Shown: piece after piece, positions 13,496-24,951 of the stretch | How the letters are laid out: every line of letters starts with the position of its first letter | Position numbering within the stretch: position 1 is the stretch's first letter | From: Lagopus muta | Taxonomy: Eukaryota > Chordata > Aves > Galliformes > Phasianidae | Length of the DNA stretch: 64,000 nt | Assembly (NCBI RefSeq): GCF_023343835.1 | Contig: NC_064433.1 | Span: forward strand, 184,219,777-184,283,776 | Reading direction: 5' to 3' | Position numbers and translations under genes: made by a program | Notes under the pieces: generated by a model | Databases searched by the model: none | What the model saw: the letters and a program-made list of their open reading frames with translations, nothing else | What the model was told of the DNA's origin: nothing

Positions 13496-14023
13496 CTGAA
13501 TTGCCCTTCATTGTTTGGAGGGTCACAAGAGACATACGTATGTACGACATGGATAGGATTGGGTAAAAATTCAGCCTAACTTTAAGAAAGAGCACTGTAA
13601 AAACAAGATTGCAGTCATTTTTATTTACCGAGTTATGAACATATTTCATTACTGTTCGGTTGTGTTTTCTCTGAGCTTCTGTATTGAATTTATGTAGCAG
13701 AGTTTTGGTAGTGGGAGGATGTGGGGGTGGCCCCTCTGAGGAGAGCTCAGCACTGCCTTATGTCAGATCAAATGTTTAAAAATTACCTTTTAAATAAATA
13801 CAAAAAGAGTTAGAGTGCAAACAAGAAAATAACTTCTCACAGAATCACAATGTATAATCAGTGGATACATGGACGTTATAATTAAGAAATATACAAGAAA
13901 GTTAGGCTAAACAGGTTATCGTGCTAAAGAAGAATGGATGGAAAGCATACCCTTGTCCTGGGCTTACTGAGAAGACTCCAAGAGGAGCAATCTCCAAAAG
14001 AGATCCTTCCCCAGTCGTAGTCA

Positions 14024-14065
14024 GCTCTTAAATGGGGTCTAGGAGAGCTCTTAAATGGGGTCTAG
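14024..14065. repeat. Tandem duplication of a 23-bp unit
   Basis: GCTCTTAAATGGGGTCTAG occurs at 14024-14042 and again, identically, at 14047-14065. The offset of 23 bases shows a simple tandem duplication. Confidence 0.85.
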
Positions 14066-14148
14066 TCACCTGTGCTCCCAGGGCTGACTCATTGTGGTCA
14101 ATCAGAGGTTCAGGCCGCGATTCAGCAGTTCCCATACACACAAAATCA

Positions 14149-14340
14149 ACAGAATCACCAAGGTTGGAAAACACCTACAAGATCATCCAGTCCAACCATC
14201 CACCCACCACCAATAGTTCTCACTACCCCACGTCCCTCAACAGAACGTCCAGCCGTTCCTTGAACACCTCCAGGGTCGGTGATTCCACCACCTCCCTTGG
14301 CAGCCCATTCCAGTGCCTGACCACGCTTCAGAGAAGTAAA
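14149..14340 (-). mobile_element. CR1 LINE, short 3' fragment
   Basis: Antisense CR1 with the CCAACCATCCACCCACCACC signature shared with the copies at 22379 and 40796. It stops inside the 3' UTR. Confidence 0.92.
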
Positions 14341-16090
14341 GAGGAGTGGCTTTTCTAAAGCTATGGGCTGTTCTTTATTTCTGCAGCACGGATCCGAAGG
14401 AAGCATACAGATATTGGCGAGTAACTAGTTTCTAATGACACCAGTGGATGAACTGTCCATCAGAGGCTGCTGATACGATCGGGAAACAACGTGTGAAGTC
14501 TGTGACCCTGCTACTTTCCACTCACCTCAGAACTGCTGGTGCCATATGTGTCAGTCCATGTGCTGTAATGAGCTGAAGCAAAGATCCATAAATCATTCTG
14601 TTGCTGCAGTACTGGCAGGTGCAGGCCAGCAGATGCTGTAGCTGATATATTAAGAGAATGCCATGATTTATTTGCATTAAGGCAGTCTGGGGTTAGCAAT
14701 CTGCATGAAACCGGACAACCATATGGTGCATGGCTGCTAGATTTGCTTGTAATAATGTATTGTATTAAAATGTGAGGTCCAATATTTAGCCTCAGCAAGT
14801 GTCTCTTGACACCTGTGTCAGCTCCTTGGAATACTTGAAGACTACATGATGTGAGTTACAGTGCAGAATGTCACTAATCTTTTGACAATGAGCTTGGTGA
14901 TGATGTGCAAGTGTCCAACATAATGAAGCATTTCAGCATGTAAAGTTTCCCACTGACCTCCAAGTTAGTTAGGCATGTATTTAACAAACTGAATAATGAT
15001 CTGCAGAAAGATGCTTTCCGATGAAACATTAATGGTCGTCGTGCTACTTAGCTCTTAGCAATGATGATGATACTGAGCATATGGGCAAAGGCAGGGCAGC
15101 TCTGTGATTAAGAATACAGAAATAAAAATTAGTAAAACTAAGGTGCACACGAAGTCCTTAAAAAGATTGATAAGCTTGGATTGGGAAGAGTGTGTCCAGT
15201 TCCATTACAAAGACTTGAGAATATGTGAAGTTATTGGTCTAACAGCAAGCTCCCTGACTTCAAGTCAGGGAAAGTAAAAAAACCAAAAACCACAGTGATC
15301 TTATTTAAGGATGTTTAAAAGGGTTATTTATGTAAGTACAGGCTCGTTACTCTGATCTCAGAAGCATGAGGAATTTTAGTCTATTCTGTCAGGGAACAGA
15401 GGGATGGCATCTCCTGAAGGAGCTGGAAGGGGTGGGTAGAGATCTTGCGCTGGTCTGACTGGGACTGAGCAAGCCTATTAGTGCCCTTGGGGCCCTGACA
15501 CATATCTTAATGGAGAAAGAAACCAAGGTGATTGTAAAATGGAGAATGAGATAAACTGAAGTTCAGGTTTACTGAATGTAAATTGCATTTGAATAGTCTG
15601 ACTATTCTTTGCTATCTCATTTTCTAGATAAAAAGAAATGCCATGGACGTCATCTGTCTGGTCTCCTGTACCATATGGTAATATGGGAGAAGATGGAAAT
15701 TACTAGCAGAAATTTCAGGTGAATAAGGAATTAATTAAAGAGAGGCAGCAGTAGGTATTTTTGAAAGGGAACAAACTGTCTGGAGGAAAATCAGGAGTGG
15801 AGCTTGTAAAAGACCTGATCAGGCACCATTCTGGCAGACTCTCTGCTTTTACCAAGTTCCTAGATTTTCTGAAATGAAATAAGCCAGTGTCACAATGATC
15901 TAAATTTAAAACCTATTTATTTATATTAATTTTGTTGTCAGAAGGCTGGATCTAACAAAAAATTCTCATACTCACACAAATCCATTCTTCTCTGTAGAGT
16001 CAGGGTACTTTGCATGCAACAGTGGAAAGATGTTCTTGACCACAGATAAAGAAACTGAGGCACAAAGATGGAATATCTTACCCCAACCCA
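14341..16090. other. Unique intergenic sequence with one hairpin
   Basis: A near-perfect 21-bp palindrome sits at 15251-15271. No gene or known repeat was recognised elsewhere. Confidence 0.5.
15251..15271. repeat. Short palindrome (10-bp arms, 1-base centre)
   Basis: TCCCTGACTT and AAGTCAGGGA are perfect reverse complements around a single C. There is no T-run after it on the + strand. Confidence 0.7.
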
Positions 16091-16560
16091 CAGAATCACA
16101 GAATCACAGAATTGTAGGGGTTGGAAGAGGTCATCGAGTCCAACCCCCTGCCAAAGCAGGTTCCCTACAGTAGGTCGCACAGGTAGGCATCCAGGCAGGT
16201 CTTGAACATCTCTAGAGAAGGAGACTCCACCACCTCCCTGGGCAGCCTGTTCCAGTGCTCCGTCACCTCACTGTAAAGAAGTTCTTGCGCACATTTGTGC
16301 AGAACTTCCTATGCTGCAGTTTCCAGCCGTTTCCCCTTGTCCTGTCTCCATTCACCACTGAAAAGAGTCCGGCCTCGCCATTCTGCCCCCCACACCTTAG
16401 ATATTTATAGACCTGGATCAGGTCCCCTCTCAGTCTCCTTTTCTCAAGGCTGAACAGACCCAGTTCACTCAGCCTTTCTTCATAGGGGAGATGCTCCAGG
16501 CCCTTCACCATCTTTGTGGCCCTCCGCTGGACTCTTTCCAAGAGGTCCCTGTTTTTTTTG
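16091..16560 (-). mobile_element. CR1 LINE, 3' part with open ORF2 C-terminus
   Basis: Antisense copy with a three-unit tail. Its ORF2 C-terminal region stays open for about 92 codons ([20 protein letters not shown] onward), so it is relatively young. It shares variants with the + strand copy at 36130-36540. Confidence 0.95.
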
Positions 16561-17216
16561 ACAGAACAGTTGTACAGACAGGAATCGACCCCAGCAGTCC
16601 TGTGTCATGGTTTGTGCCTTGTCTGTCACTGAATGCTGCCTGTAAAGCCTTGGCAGTCTTGAGTTAATGATAAAAATGTTGAGATTGCAGTTATACAGGC
16701 ATACTTACTGAAGAAAAACTCTCACTGCATTTTTCATCATCTAAAGATGCTGGAAGGAATTATTCCGAAACCTTATCCGTAAAGGATTACGGGTAATAAA
16801 ATGGTTTGCAGAGAAGAATGGCAGCACTTCTGAGACAGTAATGATCCCCCAGGTACCCTTCCAGGCTGCTAGACGAGAGTGAGAGAGGCAGAGAAACCAG
16901 GTTTTTTTAAACTAAAAATGTTTGGCTTAGAGATAACAATGCAGCATTTTGTGAAAGTTTTCAAGTGCAAAAAGAACAAACAAGAGCCAAGGTTTTTAGG
17001 CTTGGTAGCCATTAATTGAGAGGAAATCATTACAAACCTAAAATATGGAAGCCCTAGGCACCAGTAATAAATGATTACCCAGCTGTCTCATCCAAAGCCA
17101 TCCATATCGCTGTTTTATGGAGAGTACCTCTGGGTATGACTGATGGTATAAAGAAATGAGGGACATCAGCTCAGTGGGAAGGGCCATTTTCAGGAAAGAT
17201 TAAAAAATACTAAGTT
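16561..17216. other. Unique AT-rich intergenic sequence
   Basis: No repeat or gene recognised. Confidence 0.5.
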
Positions 17217-17300
17217 AAGAAAGGGGAAAAGAGAAAGTCGAAGGAGGACAGAAGAAGAGAAAAGGGAGCAGGAAAAGCAAATGAAGAAGGTAGGAAAAGA
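17217..17300. repeat. Purine-rich tract
   Basis: About 80 bases are nearly all A and G on the + strand, running into the 3' end of the neighbouring antisense CR1. Confidence 0.6.
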
Positions 17301-17565
17301 TCTCTATAATCATCTGGTCCAACCACTCACTGACCACCAATACTGCCCACTAAACCATGTCCCTATGTACTACATCTGCTCTTTTCTTTAACTCCCCCAG
17401 GAACGGTGACTCCACCTCCTCTGTGGGCAGCCTGTGCCAATGCCTCATCACTCTTTCAGAGATGAAATTCTTCCTAACAGCCAAGCTGAACTTCCCCTGG
17501 CGCAACTTGAGGCCATTCCCTCTGGTCCTATTGCTGTCACCTGGGAGAAGAGGCTGAACCCCAAG
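17287..17565 (-). mobile_element. CR1 LINE, 3' part with eroded tail
   Basis: Antisense CR1 3' UTR and ORF2 end (GCAGCCTGTGCCAATGCCTC, then TTCCCTCTGGTCCTATTGCT). The usual tail repeats have decayed. Confidence 0.88.
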
Positions 17566-18172
17566 AGAAGAAAAAGGAAAAGAGAATTCTCTAAGGCAAC
17601 TAGCTCTTCATCCTTACACTAATCACACTGCTCAGAGCGTGTTTTCACCACACACATGCTGCAATGCGAACTGGCCTGAGCTTCATGCAAATATAACTGG
17701 GTTGTGCTTGCTGGCTGCCTAAACCTCCTCTATCTCCTATGGGCAGCTACGAGGCACTGCATGTTCCCTAACGTAATAGTATTCTCTGAAAGCCATAAAG
17801 CCAAGAGTGAAGGAAGAAAGAAGGCCGGAAGAGGTGTTTCACACAGTAGTGCGGCTGGAACAGGGAGTGCCAAACCAGAAGAATGCCGGAACTTTGGACA
17901 CAGGGGTACAGAGCCCTGCCCCAGCTTCCTCCTCTCTGACCCATCACCCTTTTCATCTGTCCTGGCTTCTTGAAAACCATTCCTTCCCTGTACCCTCCCT
18001 AAGGGTCATTGACATGTTGCTCCTTACTTCACAGAAGAACTTTTTCTGTTAGTACACGCTCAAAACACTGCGCCCAAGGAAATGTTTCGTTTGAAGGTGC
18101 CCTTGCTTTGTTGTCCTGTGATGTGAGTAGAACCAGGTCTCACCTTCTGCAGCCACTGATACTGTTTATGTC
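17566..18172. other. Unique intergenic sequence
   Basis: No repeat or gene recognised. An ATGCAAAT octamer at about 17686 is too short to interpret. Confidence 0.5.
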
Positions 18173-18300
18173 ATAGAATCATAGAATCATTAAGGTTGAA
18201 AAGATCTCTAACATCCTCTAGTCCAACCATCCTGCCCACTAAAGCACATCACCAAATGCCATACCTGCATGTTTCTTGAACACCTCCTGACAGTTGCAGA
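18173..18300 (-). mobile_element. CR1 LINE, short 3' fragment
   Basis: Antisense tail ATAGAATCATAGAATCATTA followed by about 100 bp of diverged 3' UTR. Confidence 0.88.
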
Positions 18301-18647
18301 CCTTCTTTCAGTACTGATGTGAAATCCTTAGTTTGAACTGTAGGATTTGGTTAAAATACCACAAAACAACAAAAAACAAGGCCTATATGTACCCTCATAT
18401 TTATCAGTTGCTGGTGGAAGCATAGCTATGGTTCTGCACACATATCCCAAGTTCACAGCATCTAAGTAGGTCATCCAGAGCATGGAAACAGCTCACCAAC
18501 TCTCTGGCATACAATTACAAACTCTTTTAAGATGTACAAGTGGGAAAATAGTGAAGAAGAACATTGTCCTTTTAATACGGTAAGAGACAGAGAAGCTCCT
18601 GGTATGAATGACAAGCAGTTGGCTTTGCACAGGTGTTGTTTTGGTAT

Positions 18648-18705
18648 TCATAGATTCACAGGCTCTGGGGCCAGAAAGGACTCTGAAGTCACTTTTATTG
18701 ACTCA
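18648..18705 (-). mobile_element. Possible ancient CR1 tail
   Basis: TTCATAGATTCACAGG followed by GGCCAGAAAGGACTC resembles the tail of older sauropsid CR1 families (TCATAGATTCTAAGG, then GCCAGAAGGGACC), unlike the younger avian tails elsewhere in the window. Diverged; family assignment is from memory. Confidence 0.4.
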
Positions 18706-20211
18706 CTGCCTGTTAAAGGTTAATACGTTTCACCCAGAGAAATGAGCAATTTCTTCTTTCAGGCTGCAGTGAATGCGGCTGAAATACCTTTGCTCACTTT
18801 TGTTCAGGTGCTGCTAAAGCCATTTTTCTCACACCAAATCCCTCAGAGACCCTTCTGTTTATAACTCTTACAGGAAACTAAAAGCAATAGTGACATGTGT
18901 TTGACCTTCTGATCCTTTGGCCAGCTGGGCCTTTTATCAGATCTCACAAATGTTCAATCTTCTCTTGTTAGGGCCTTTTTTTTTTAAATTTAAATACAAA
19001 TTTCTCCCATTGCACTAACATAGTGTTGATTAAAATTCTGTTATTGTTTTTAATTACACCACAGAACAATGTTACTGGCTTTGACTTCATGTGCCATGGG
19101 ACTCTACACTGTGTTTGAATCTCAGCAGCATCCCAATAGCCGTCACCATTTTGGCTGGGCTTAATTGTGTTTACCTTCAGGGACAGAGTATAAAAGTGAT
19201 CATCAAATATTCTTCTGTCTCCAGTCAAAATGAGTAATGAGAGACTCCTTGGCTGTCCATTTATTTTACAGTTACTGCTGACCCCAAATGGCTCTTTCAC
19301 TGCTGCATAGCTAGGCACAAATTGCCTGCTTTTTGGAAAGAGTCCAGTTTTCCTGAAATAATGATGGGCAGCAGAGAATTAGCATTTACTGCCTTTTTTT
19401 CTGAGTCATCTTTTTTTTCTTTTCCCTTTCAATGTCTCTACTAATGACTATCATCACCCTGTGTTCGTTTTTTGTGTGAACCTGCATTTTTATTTCTTTT
19501 CTCTGTCTCACAGTATTCTTACAATCATTTCATTAATGAATCTACTTACAGTTTGGTAAGGACATTTTTTAGAATGCAATATACTTTATCGCCTAGGGGA
19601 GTACAAATTTCCATGTACACTTCTGTTACACAAGAATTTTGGTGTTGGTATGCAGGGAAAACGAATAAAACAAGTTGTGTCACTGTGGCCCACATGGCTG
19701 CAGAGCTACACGGGCAGGACTACAAAACTGGTTCTATGACTGGGCTTGAAAGGTCGTGTCTTCTGGATCACAACAACATGACCCCGGACCTGACCTGTTT
19801 GGCATTATTACCAACAGTTTGGAGGAGGTGAGAGAGTGCCTCTCTCTTGACAGATGTGCAGAGACATCAGATTGGGGTAAATGGCAAAAGAAAACTTCTT
19901 TTTAAGGGGGATACAGTGCAATACACTGAGATTCTTTTGAAATGCTGAAATAATCTCCATGTGAGAGACTTGCAAAGAGTTGTAATGACACAGGTAGGAG
20001 TGTGTACATGTGCACATGCATGTGTTTGTGTGCCTGTTTGCATGCCTGTGTACATGTATGAATAAAATTAAAACAGAAGGATTAACTCTACCATTTTACT
20101 ACTGAGCCACCTGCTGCAAAAAGCTACAGTGAATCCACCAGTAATTTCAGTACCTCATATGCTTATTGATACACAAATCTTTGCAGTATTCGATACCTTC
20201 AAAAAAAAAAA
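18706..20211. other. Unique intergenic sequence
   Basis: An open frame of 116 codons on the - strand (18968-19318) has no recognisable homology, start context or splice support. A degenerate TG-rich tract lies at 20001-20059. Confidence 0.5.
20001..20059. repeat. Degenerate TG-rich simple repeat
   Basis: Alternating TG/CA-type dinucleotides interrupted by TACATG and TGCATG units. Confidence 0.65.
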
Positions 20212-20672
20212 GAATCATAGAATCATGGAATCATTAAGGTTGGAAATGACCTCTAAAATCACATAGTCTGACTCCAACCCACCCCGCCATGCCCACACAC
20301 CACGTCCCTCAGTGCCACATCTCCGTGGTTCTTGAACGCCTCCAGGGACAGTGACTGCACCAGCTCCCTGGGCAGCCTCTGCCAGTGCATCACCATTCTT
20401 GCTGAGGAGAATTTTTTCCTATTACCCAACCTGAATCTCCTCTGGTGCAACATGAGGCCATTCACTCTCGTCCTGTCACTGTTACCTGGGAGAAGAGGCC
20501 AATCCTCACCTCACCACAGCCTCCTTTCAGGGTGTCGTAGAGAGCAATAAGGTTTCCCCTGGGTCTCCTCCGGTCTGAACAATCCCAGTTGTCTCAGCCA
20601 CTTCCCGTAAGATTTGTGCTCCAGACCCCTCATCAGCTTTGTTGCCCTTCTCTGGACACACTCCAGCACTTT
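20212..20672 (-). mobile_element. CR1 LINE, 3' part
   Basis: Antisense copy from a three-unit tail to the TTCTCTGGACACACTCCAGC block. It shares the variant for TGGCACTGAGGGATGTGGT with the copies at 24531 and 53175. Confidence 0.94.
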
Positions 20673-22249
20673 ATTATACCATTATCAGCTTTTTATTTGG
20701 AAAGGAAATATGCTCCTGAAACTGGCAAAAAAATTATACTCTTTTGAGTAATAATTAATGAAGTATCTGTTATATATTTTACAAAAACAGGGGTTTCCCT
20801 CGCTCAGCCTGACTCTTATTGCAGTGTTCCATGTACTGGCTCCTCAAATCCACCAACACAGCCATATCTACATGCTGTTTATGTATCACAAAGCAGATTT
20901 TCAACAACTTTTCAAAGGCTACATAGTCATATGGAAAACAACAGCTCTCACCATGACATTTAAGAATCCATCTAAAAGACTGCTGCTTCAGAAAAAGTTC
21001 AGTCACTTTAATTGTACCTCTAATCTTGGAACTGAAAGCAGAATAATGCTGCCAGCCCATCTCACATATAATGGATGCACTGAAATCTAGACTGAGTTTG
21101 GAAAGCTGTAACTGAGGAGCAGCTTCACTCCTATGCTGTGCAAAATGTTTGTACAGAGCAATGGGAAATAAAGACTGTTGGCGTTTGATGGGCTTAAAGC
21201 AATTGAGTTAACATCAAAGTGGGGTTATGTTGGTTTTTCTCCCCTCCACATCTGTTCTTTTGCTTGGAGAAGGTTGTCTTTTCTTATTTATTGATGCCAC
21301 ATCTTCAATCAATCTGAATCTCTACAAAGACAAAAGGAAATAAAATAGACTACTATGGTAAACAACTTGATAGGGCAACCTATGGTCAGGGTATCATGAG
21401 GAAAACAAAGCAGACTATATCTGGGTTGTGAGAGCCTCCCAGAAGGGCAGCTACTTGCTTTTCAGAAGGAACTCAGAATAGTGTTGCAGGCATCAAGTGA
21501 GACGTTTGTAACAGCATTTATACCATTGAAACACAGAAGAGCAGCCAAGTTTGGTTCTTTCATTGTTTTTGTCTTTTTGCACTATTTGCAGGACTGATGA
21601 ATTGGTCAGAGCAAAGGTCCACAGAGCTCAGGATCCTTCCTCATAAGATTTACAGCAGTACATCCACAGGCAATGGAGGAAGCACACAATGATAATTAGC
21701 CAAAATATTCTTCTGGCCTTCAACAGTTTGCAGCTTGGGAAATTCCTGAGCCTGTGATCAAGACTAAGTTATAATTCTCTTCTGAAGTTTCTTTTCTACA
21801 AATGTGTCCCTCCTGGCTTTTGTACTGAGTGCATCAGAGAACAACTGAACACAGTTCACCATCTCTGTTTTATCTTCATTTTGCAGAAACTTGTACCAAT
21901 TATCTTTTTTTGCCTAGATGAAGAATAATGTGAGGCAGATCCAGTATGTACTGGATCCAGACCGTTTTCTTCTCTGAGAATCAGTAACTTTACCAAAAGT
22001 GGAAATTCCAATTAAGAAAATGGTGAGGTCACATCAGATCTGATTAATAACTGAAATTGGAAAAAAAGGAGGCTAAAATGTGGAAATGACAAAAAAGTTT
22101 CATTTTAACATTTTCAGAATGAACTGTTGTGTATTGTTAAATTGTAATTTGAAATTGTCTGTGTCATACCTACAAAGCTTTACATTTTTAAAAGTTGTCC
22201 AAAAAGGCATAGTCATTCTAAGCAAGAGCTCAAGAGGATAGCAAGTCCT
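20673..22249. other. Unique AT-rich intergenic sequence
   Basis: No repeat or gene recognised. Confidence 0.5.
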
Positions 22250-22285
22250 ATGGACACCTCCAGGGATGGGGCATCACAACTTCTC
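22250..22285 (-). mobile_element. CR1 scrap
   Basis: GGACACCTCCAGGGATGGGG matches a conserved antisense CR1 3' UTR block, but nothing recognisable flanks it. Confidence 0.4.
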
Positions 22286-22378
22286 CAAGACCAGAGGGAT
22301 AGAAAGCAAAGGGGAACACGTTATACTGCCAGTTTGAACATGTGCCCATGAACACACACATTGCTGTAAAGCAGTTTC

Positions 22379-22915
22379 ACAGAATCACAGAATCATCAAG
22401 GTTGGAAAAGACCTACAAGATGATCCAGTCCAACCATCCACCCATCACCAATAGTTCTCACTACACCATGTCCCTCAACACAGAATCCAAACGTTCCTTG
22501 AACACCTCCAGGGTCGGTGACTCCACCACCTCCCTGGGCAGCCCATCCCAGTGCCTGACCAGTCTTTCAGAAAAGCAGTATTTCCTAACATCCAGCCTAA
22601 ATCTCCCCTGGCGCAGCTTGAAGCCATTCCCTCTGGTCCTATCACCAGTTACATGAGAGAAGACGCTGACCCCCAGCTCACTGCAACCTCCCTTCAGGAA
22701 GTTATAGAGAGCAATGAGGTCTCCCCTGAGCCTCCTCTTCTCCAGGCTGAACATTCCCAGCTCCTTCAGCCTCTCCTCATCAGCCCTGTGCTCCAGACCC
22801 CTCACCAGCTTTGTTGCCCTTTTTGAACCCCCTCCAGGCCTCAATGTCTTTCTTGCAGTGAGGGGCCAAAAACTGGACACAGTACTGGAGGTGTGGCCTC
22901 ACCAGAGCTGAGTTT
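22379..22915 (-). mobile_element. CR1 LINE, young 3' part with open ORF2 C-terminus
   Basis: Antisense copy with the tail AGAATCACAGAATCATCAAG and about 139 open codons at the C-terminus of ORF2 ([20 protein letters not shown] and onward). It is almost identical to the 3' part of the copy at 40796-41980. Confidence 0.95.
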
Positions 22916-24530
22916 GACTTCAGCAACAATGATTGGAAGGCGTCAATGGAACTAGCCTGTACTCCTGTTGTTTGATCAGGTTAATGAGAAGAGTGGCATT
23001 AATTACTGCCAGACTGAGACCTGTGTGTCACTGTGGATTTGTCCAGCCATTCCTGGGCTGTAAGTTCACTGTCCCCATCCTTACTCTGGTCTGGCTGAAT
23101 GCAGTGGGACATCCCTGCAATGGGCAGTGTGCTGCCCTTACTGTCACCCTCACCCGACAGCTGCTCCTGGGCTGACACTGGGACATCTCAATCCACAGGA
23201 GGTTACACATACCCGTACACTTATACTTACATTTACACTTACACATACAGAGGAACGATCCCATTGACTTGAATTTTTTCCTCTGTGGATGTCATTCTCA
23301 GCTGTATTTGCCATCTGCAAGAAAGGTTGCAGACTGCATTCTAGTGCAGGTTTTCTATTCTCAGGGCCACTGGCATGGGATGAGCAAGGTTTATGGAATC
23401 TGGTCCTTAGTGTCTGTGCAGATTTCCACTTGATGGCAGCAGAGCCCATTGCACGGGTGTGCAGGCAGCACCAGGCAAGCATGTTCACTGAGAATCCAGA
23501 CAGGTCTGCTCTATCACACACACGAGGTATTTTTAATTTTAGTGATATTACAGTCTTCTGTTTATTATTGATGAGGGAGTGGAAGTGAAATAGTCCTCAC
23601 AGCAAAGAAATGGCTTTTAAGAAAAACAATAAATTGTGAATGTGGTGGGTAGGAGATTAGATCAGACAAGCACCAGGGTCCTGCTGATTTCCAAAATTGG
23701 AAGGTGTATAACGTATTTCACAGGCAGAAATTTCCACTGCTGACACTATATATGAGACCAGACTGACTCTAATTCAAACCCATGTTCTCAAGAATTTAAT
23801 GGCTTGGAGTAATATTTTTGTTTTCAATTTAGTTCTGCCTGTTTTCAGTACTAATGATTTGTTTTGAATTCTGGATGTTGAGGTAAATACAACATAGCCA
23901 GAAAGTTAACATCTCTGAGATGGAGCCAGTTCCCATTTGTTGGAGTTAGAGCTGTTTTCATTCTTATCTGTAAACTCGAGCAGGTCCAGTGGTGGCCGTG
24001 ACTTTCGCCATCTCCATGCTGTGGTGTCCATGGAATTCTCACGGCCCACTGCAAGAGCTGCAATGGAAGCTGCTCTTCTTGTTGTCTTTGTTCTAAGATT
24101 ATGATAACAGAAACAGTGTAGGCATTTTCAAGCTTCCTCAGACACTCATCTGAAAACAGGACTCAAATATTTGTCTCATCTTCTTGGAGATGTTTGCCAT
24201 TGCTAATTAGTTGGCCCTCATTTTCTTGACAGGGTAAAGAATAGTCTTTAAAAAGACAGACGTATTCTTCACTGAAAAGTTCATTATGCTGTAAATGGGA
24301 AGAGCCACAGCATCAGCTGCTCTTGATGTCTGTTTCATGCATTCTGGTGGAACTGCTGCTTGTACATTCCACCTTGTTCTTGGAAAGCAGGACAGAAATG
24401 TCCTGATGGGCAAAATCAGCAGTTCCCAGAGAGATCTCCTACTGCTTTACTCAACAAGTCAATTTGTGAAAATCTTTGCTCTTTGTGAAGTGAGATTCCA
24501 TATGCCACTCCAACACCTTGCATTTCAGGG
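22916..24530. other. Unique intergenic sequence
   Basis: Includes a low-complexity TTACA-rich stretch at 23205-23250. No gene recognised. Confidence 0.5.
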
Positions 24531-24745
24531 GGGTTCAGGTTGGAAGAATCTCTTCTCAGAAAGAGTGGTGAGGCACTGGCATGGGCTGCCCAGGGAGGTG
24601 GTGGAATCACCATCCCTGCAGGCATTCGGGAGCCGTGGAGATGTGGCACTGAGGGATGTGGTGAGTGGGCATGGTGGGGATGGTTGATGGTTGGAACAGA
24701 TGATCTTAGAGATCTTTTTGAAATTTAATGATTCCTTGATTCTCT
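24531..24745 (+). mobile_element. CR1 LINE, short 3' fragment
   Basis: Sense 3' UTR (GGCACTGGCATGGGCTGCCC, then GATGTGGCACTGAGGGATGT) ending in a degraded tail (AATGATTCCTTGATTCT). Confidence 0.9.
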
Positions 24746-24797
24746 GGTTTTACACAAATTTTGTTAATGCTGCTTGTATCAATACTTCCTCATGCAG

Positions 24798-24951
24798 TTT
24801 CCAGCGGTTGCCACCAAGAAAGTTCAGGCTTTAAAAGGTAAACTTGAATCAAAGTTGCCTGAAAAACTGGTCTGTGAAACCGAATGCACATGCCATAATT
24901 GTCCTAATCAATGGCTATCTCAGCCAAAAGAAAATTTTGTAAATCTAACAG
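24798..24951 (+). other. Weak candidate exon of unknown identity
   Basis: A 154-base open stretch lies between a plausible acceptor (CTTCCTCATGCAG|T) and donor (ACAG|GTGAAC). The frame encodes a lysine-rich start and a cysteine-rich middle (CETECTCHNCPNQW). I recognise no family, and no partner exons were found, so it may be chance. Confidence 0.15.

Larger units (their letters stand above)
12231..14148. other. Intergenic sequence with minor repeats
   Basis: Contains the CR1 tail at 13430-13495 and a 23-bp tandem duplication at 14024-14065. A GTTTTGGTAGTGGGAGG block near 13700-13770 looks like part of an old dispersed repeat, but I cannot assign a family. Confidence 0.4.

Noticed and set aside
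13690..13790. Possible old DNA transposon or LTR fragment around GTTTTGGTAGTGGGAGG
   Set aside because: It feels familiar as a dispersed repeat, but I could not find ends, a target duplication or a family name I trust.
15075..15505. Possible LTR with CATA flanks (TGGGCAAAGG... to ...GGCCCTGACA)
   Set aside because: The termini are not inverted repeats of each other beyond TG/CA, a 4-base match is easily found by chance, and no host repeat is interrupted to prove the boundaries.
18968..19318. 116-codon open frame on the - strand
   Set aside because: No recognisable family, a poly-lysine end encoded by an A/T run, and no splice or promoter signal. Length alone is compatible with chance in 64 kb.
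23150..23588. Overlapping open frames of about 100-120 codons on both strands
   Set aside because: No similarity to a known family, and the two strands mirror each other. A low-complexity TTACA tract contributes to the frame.
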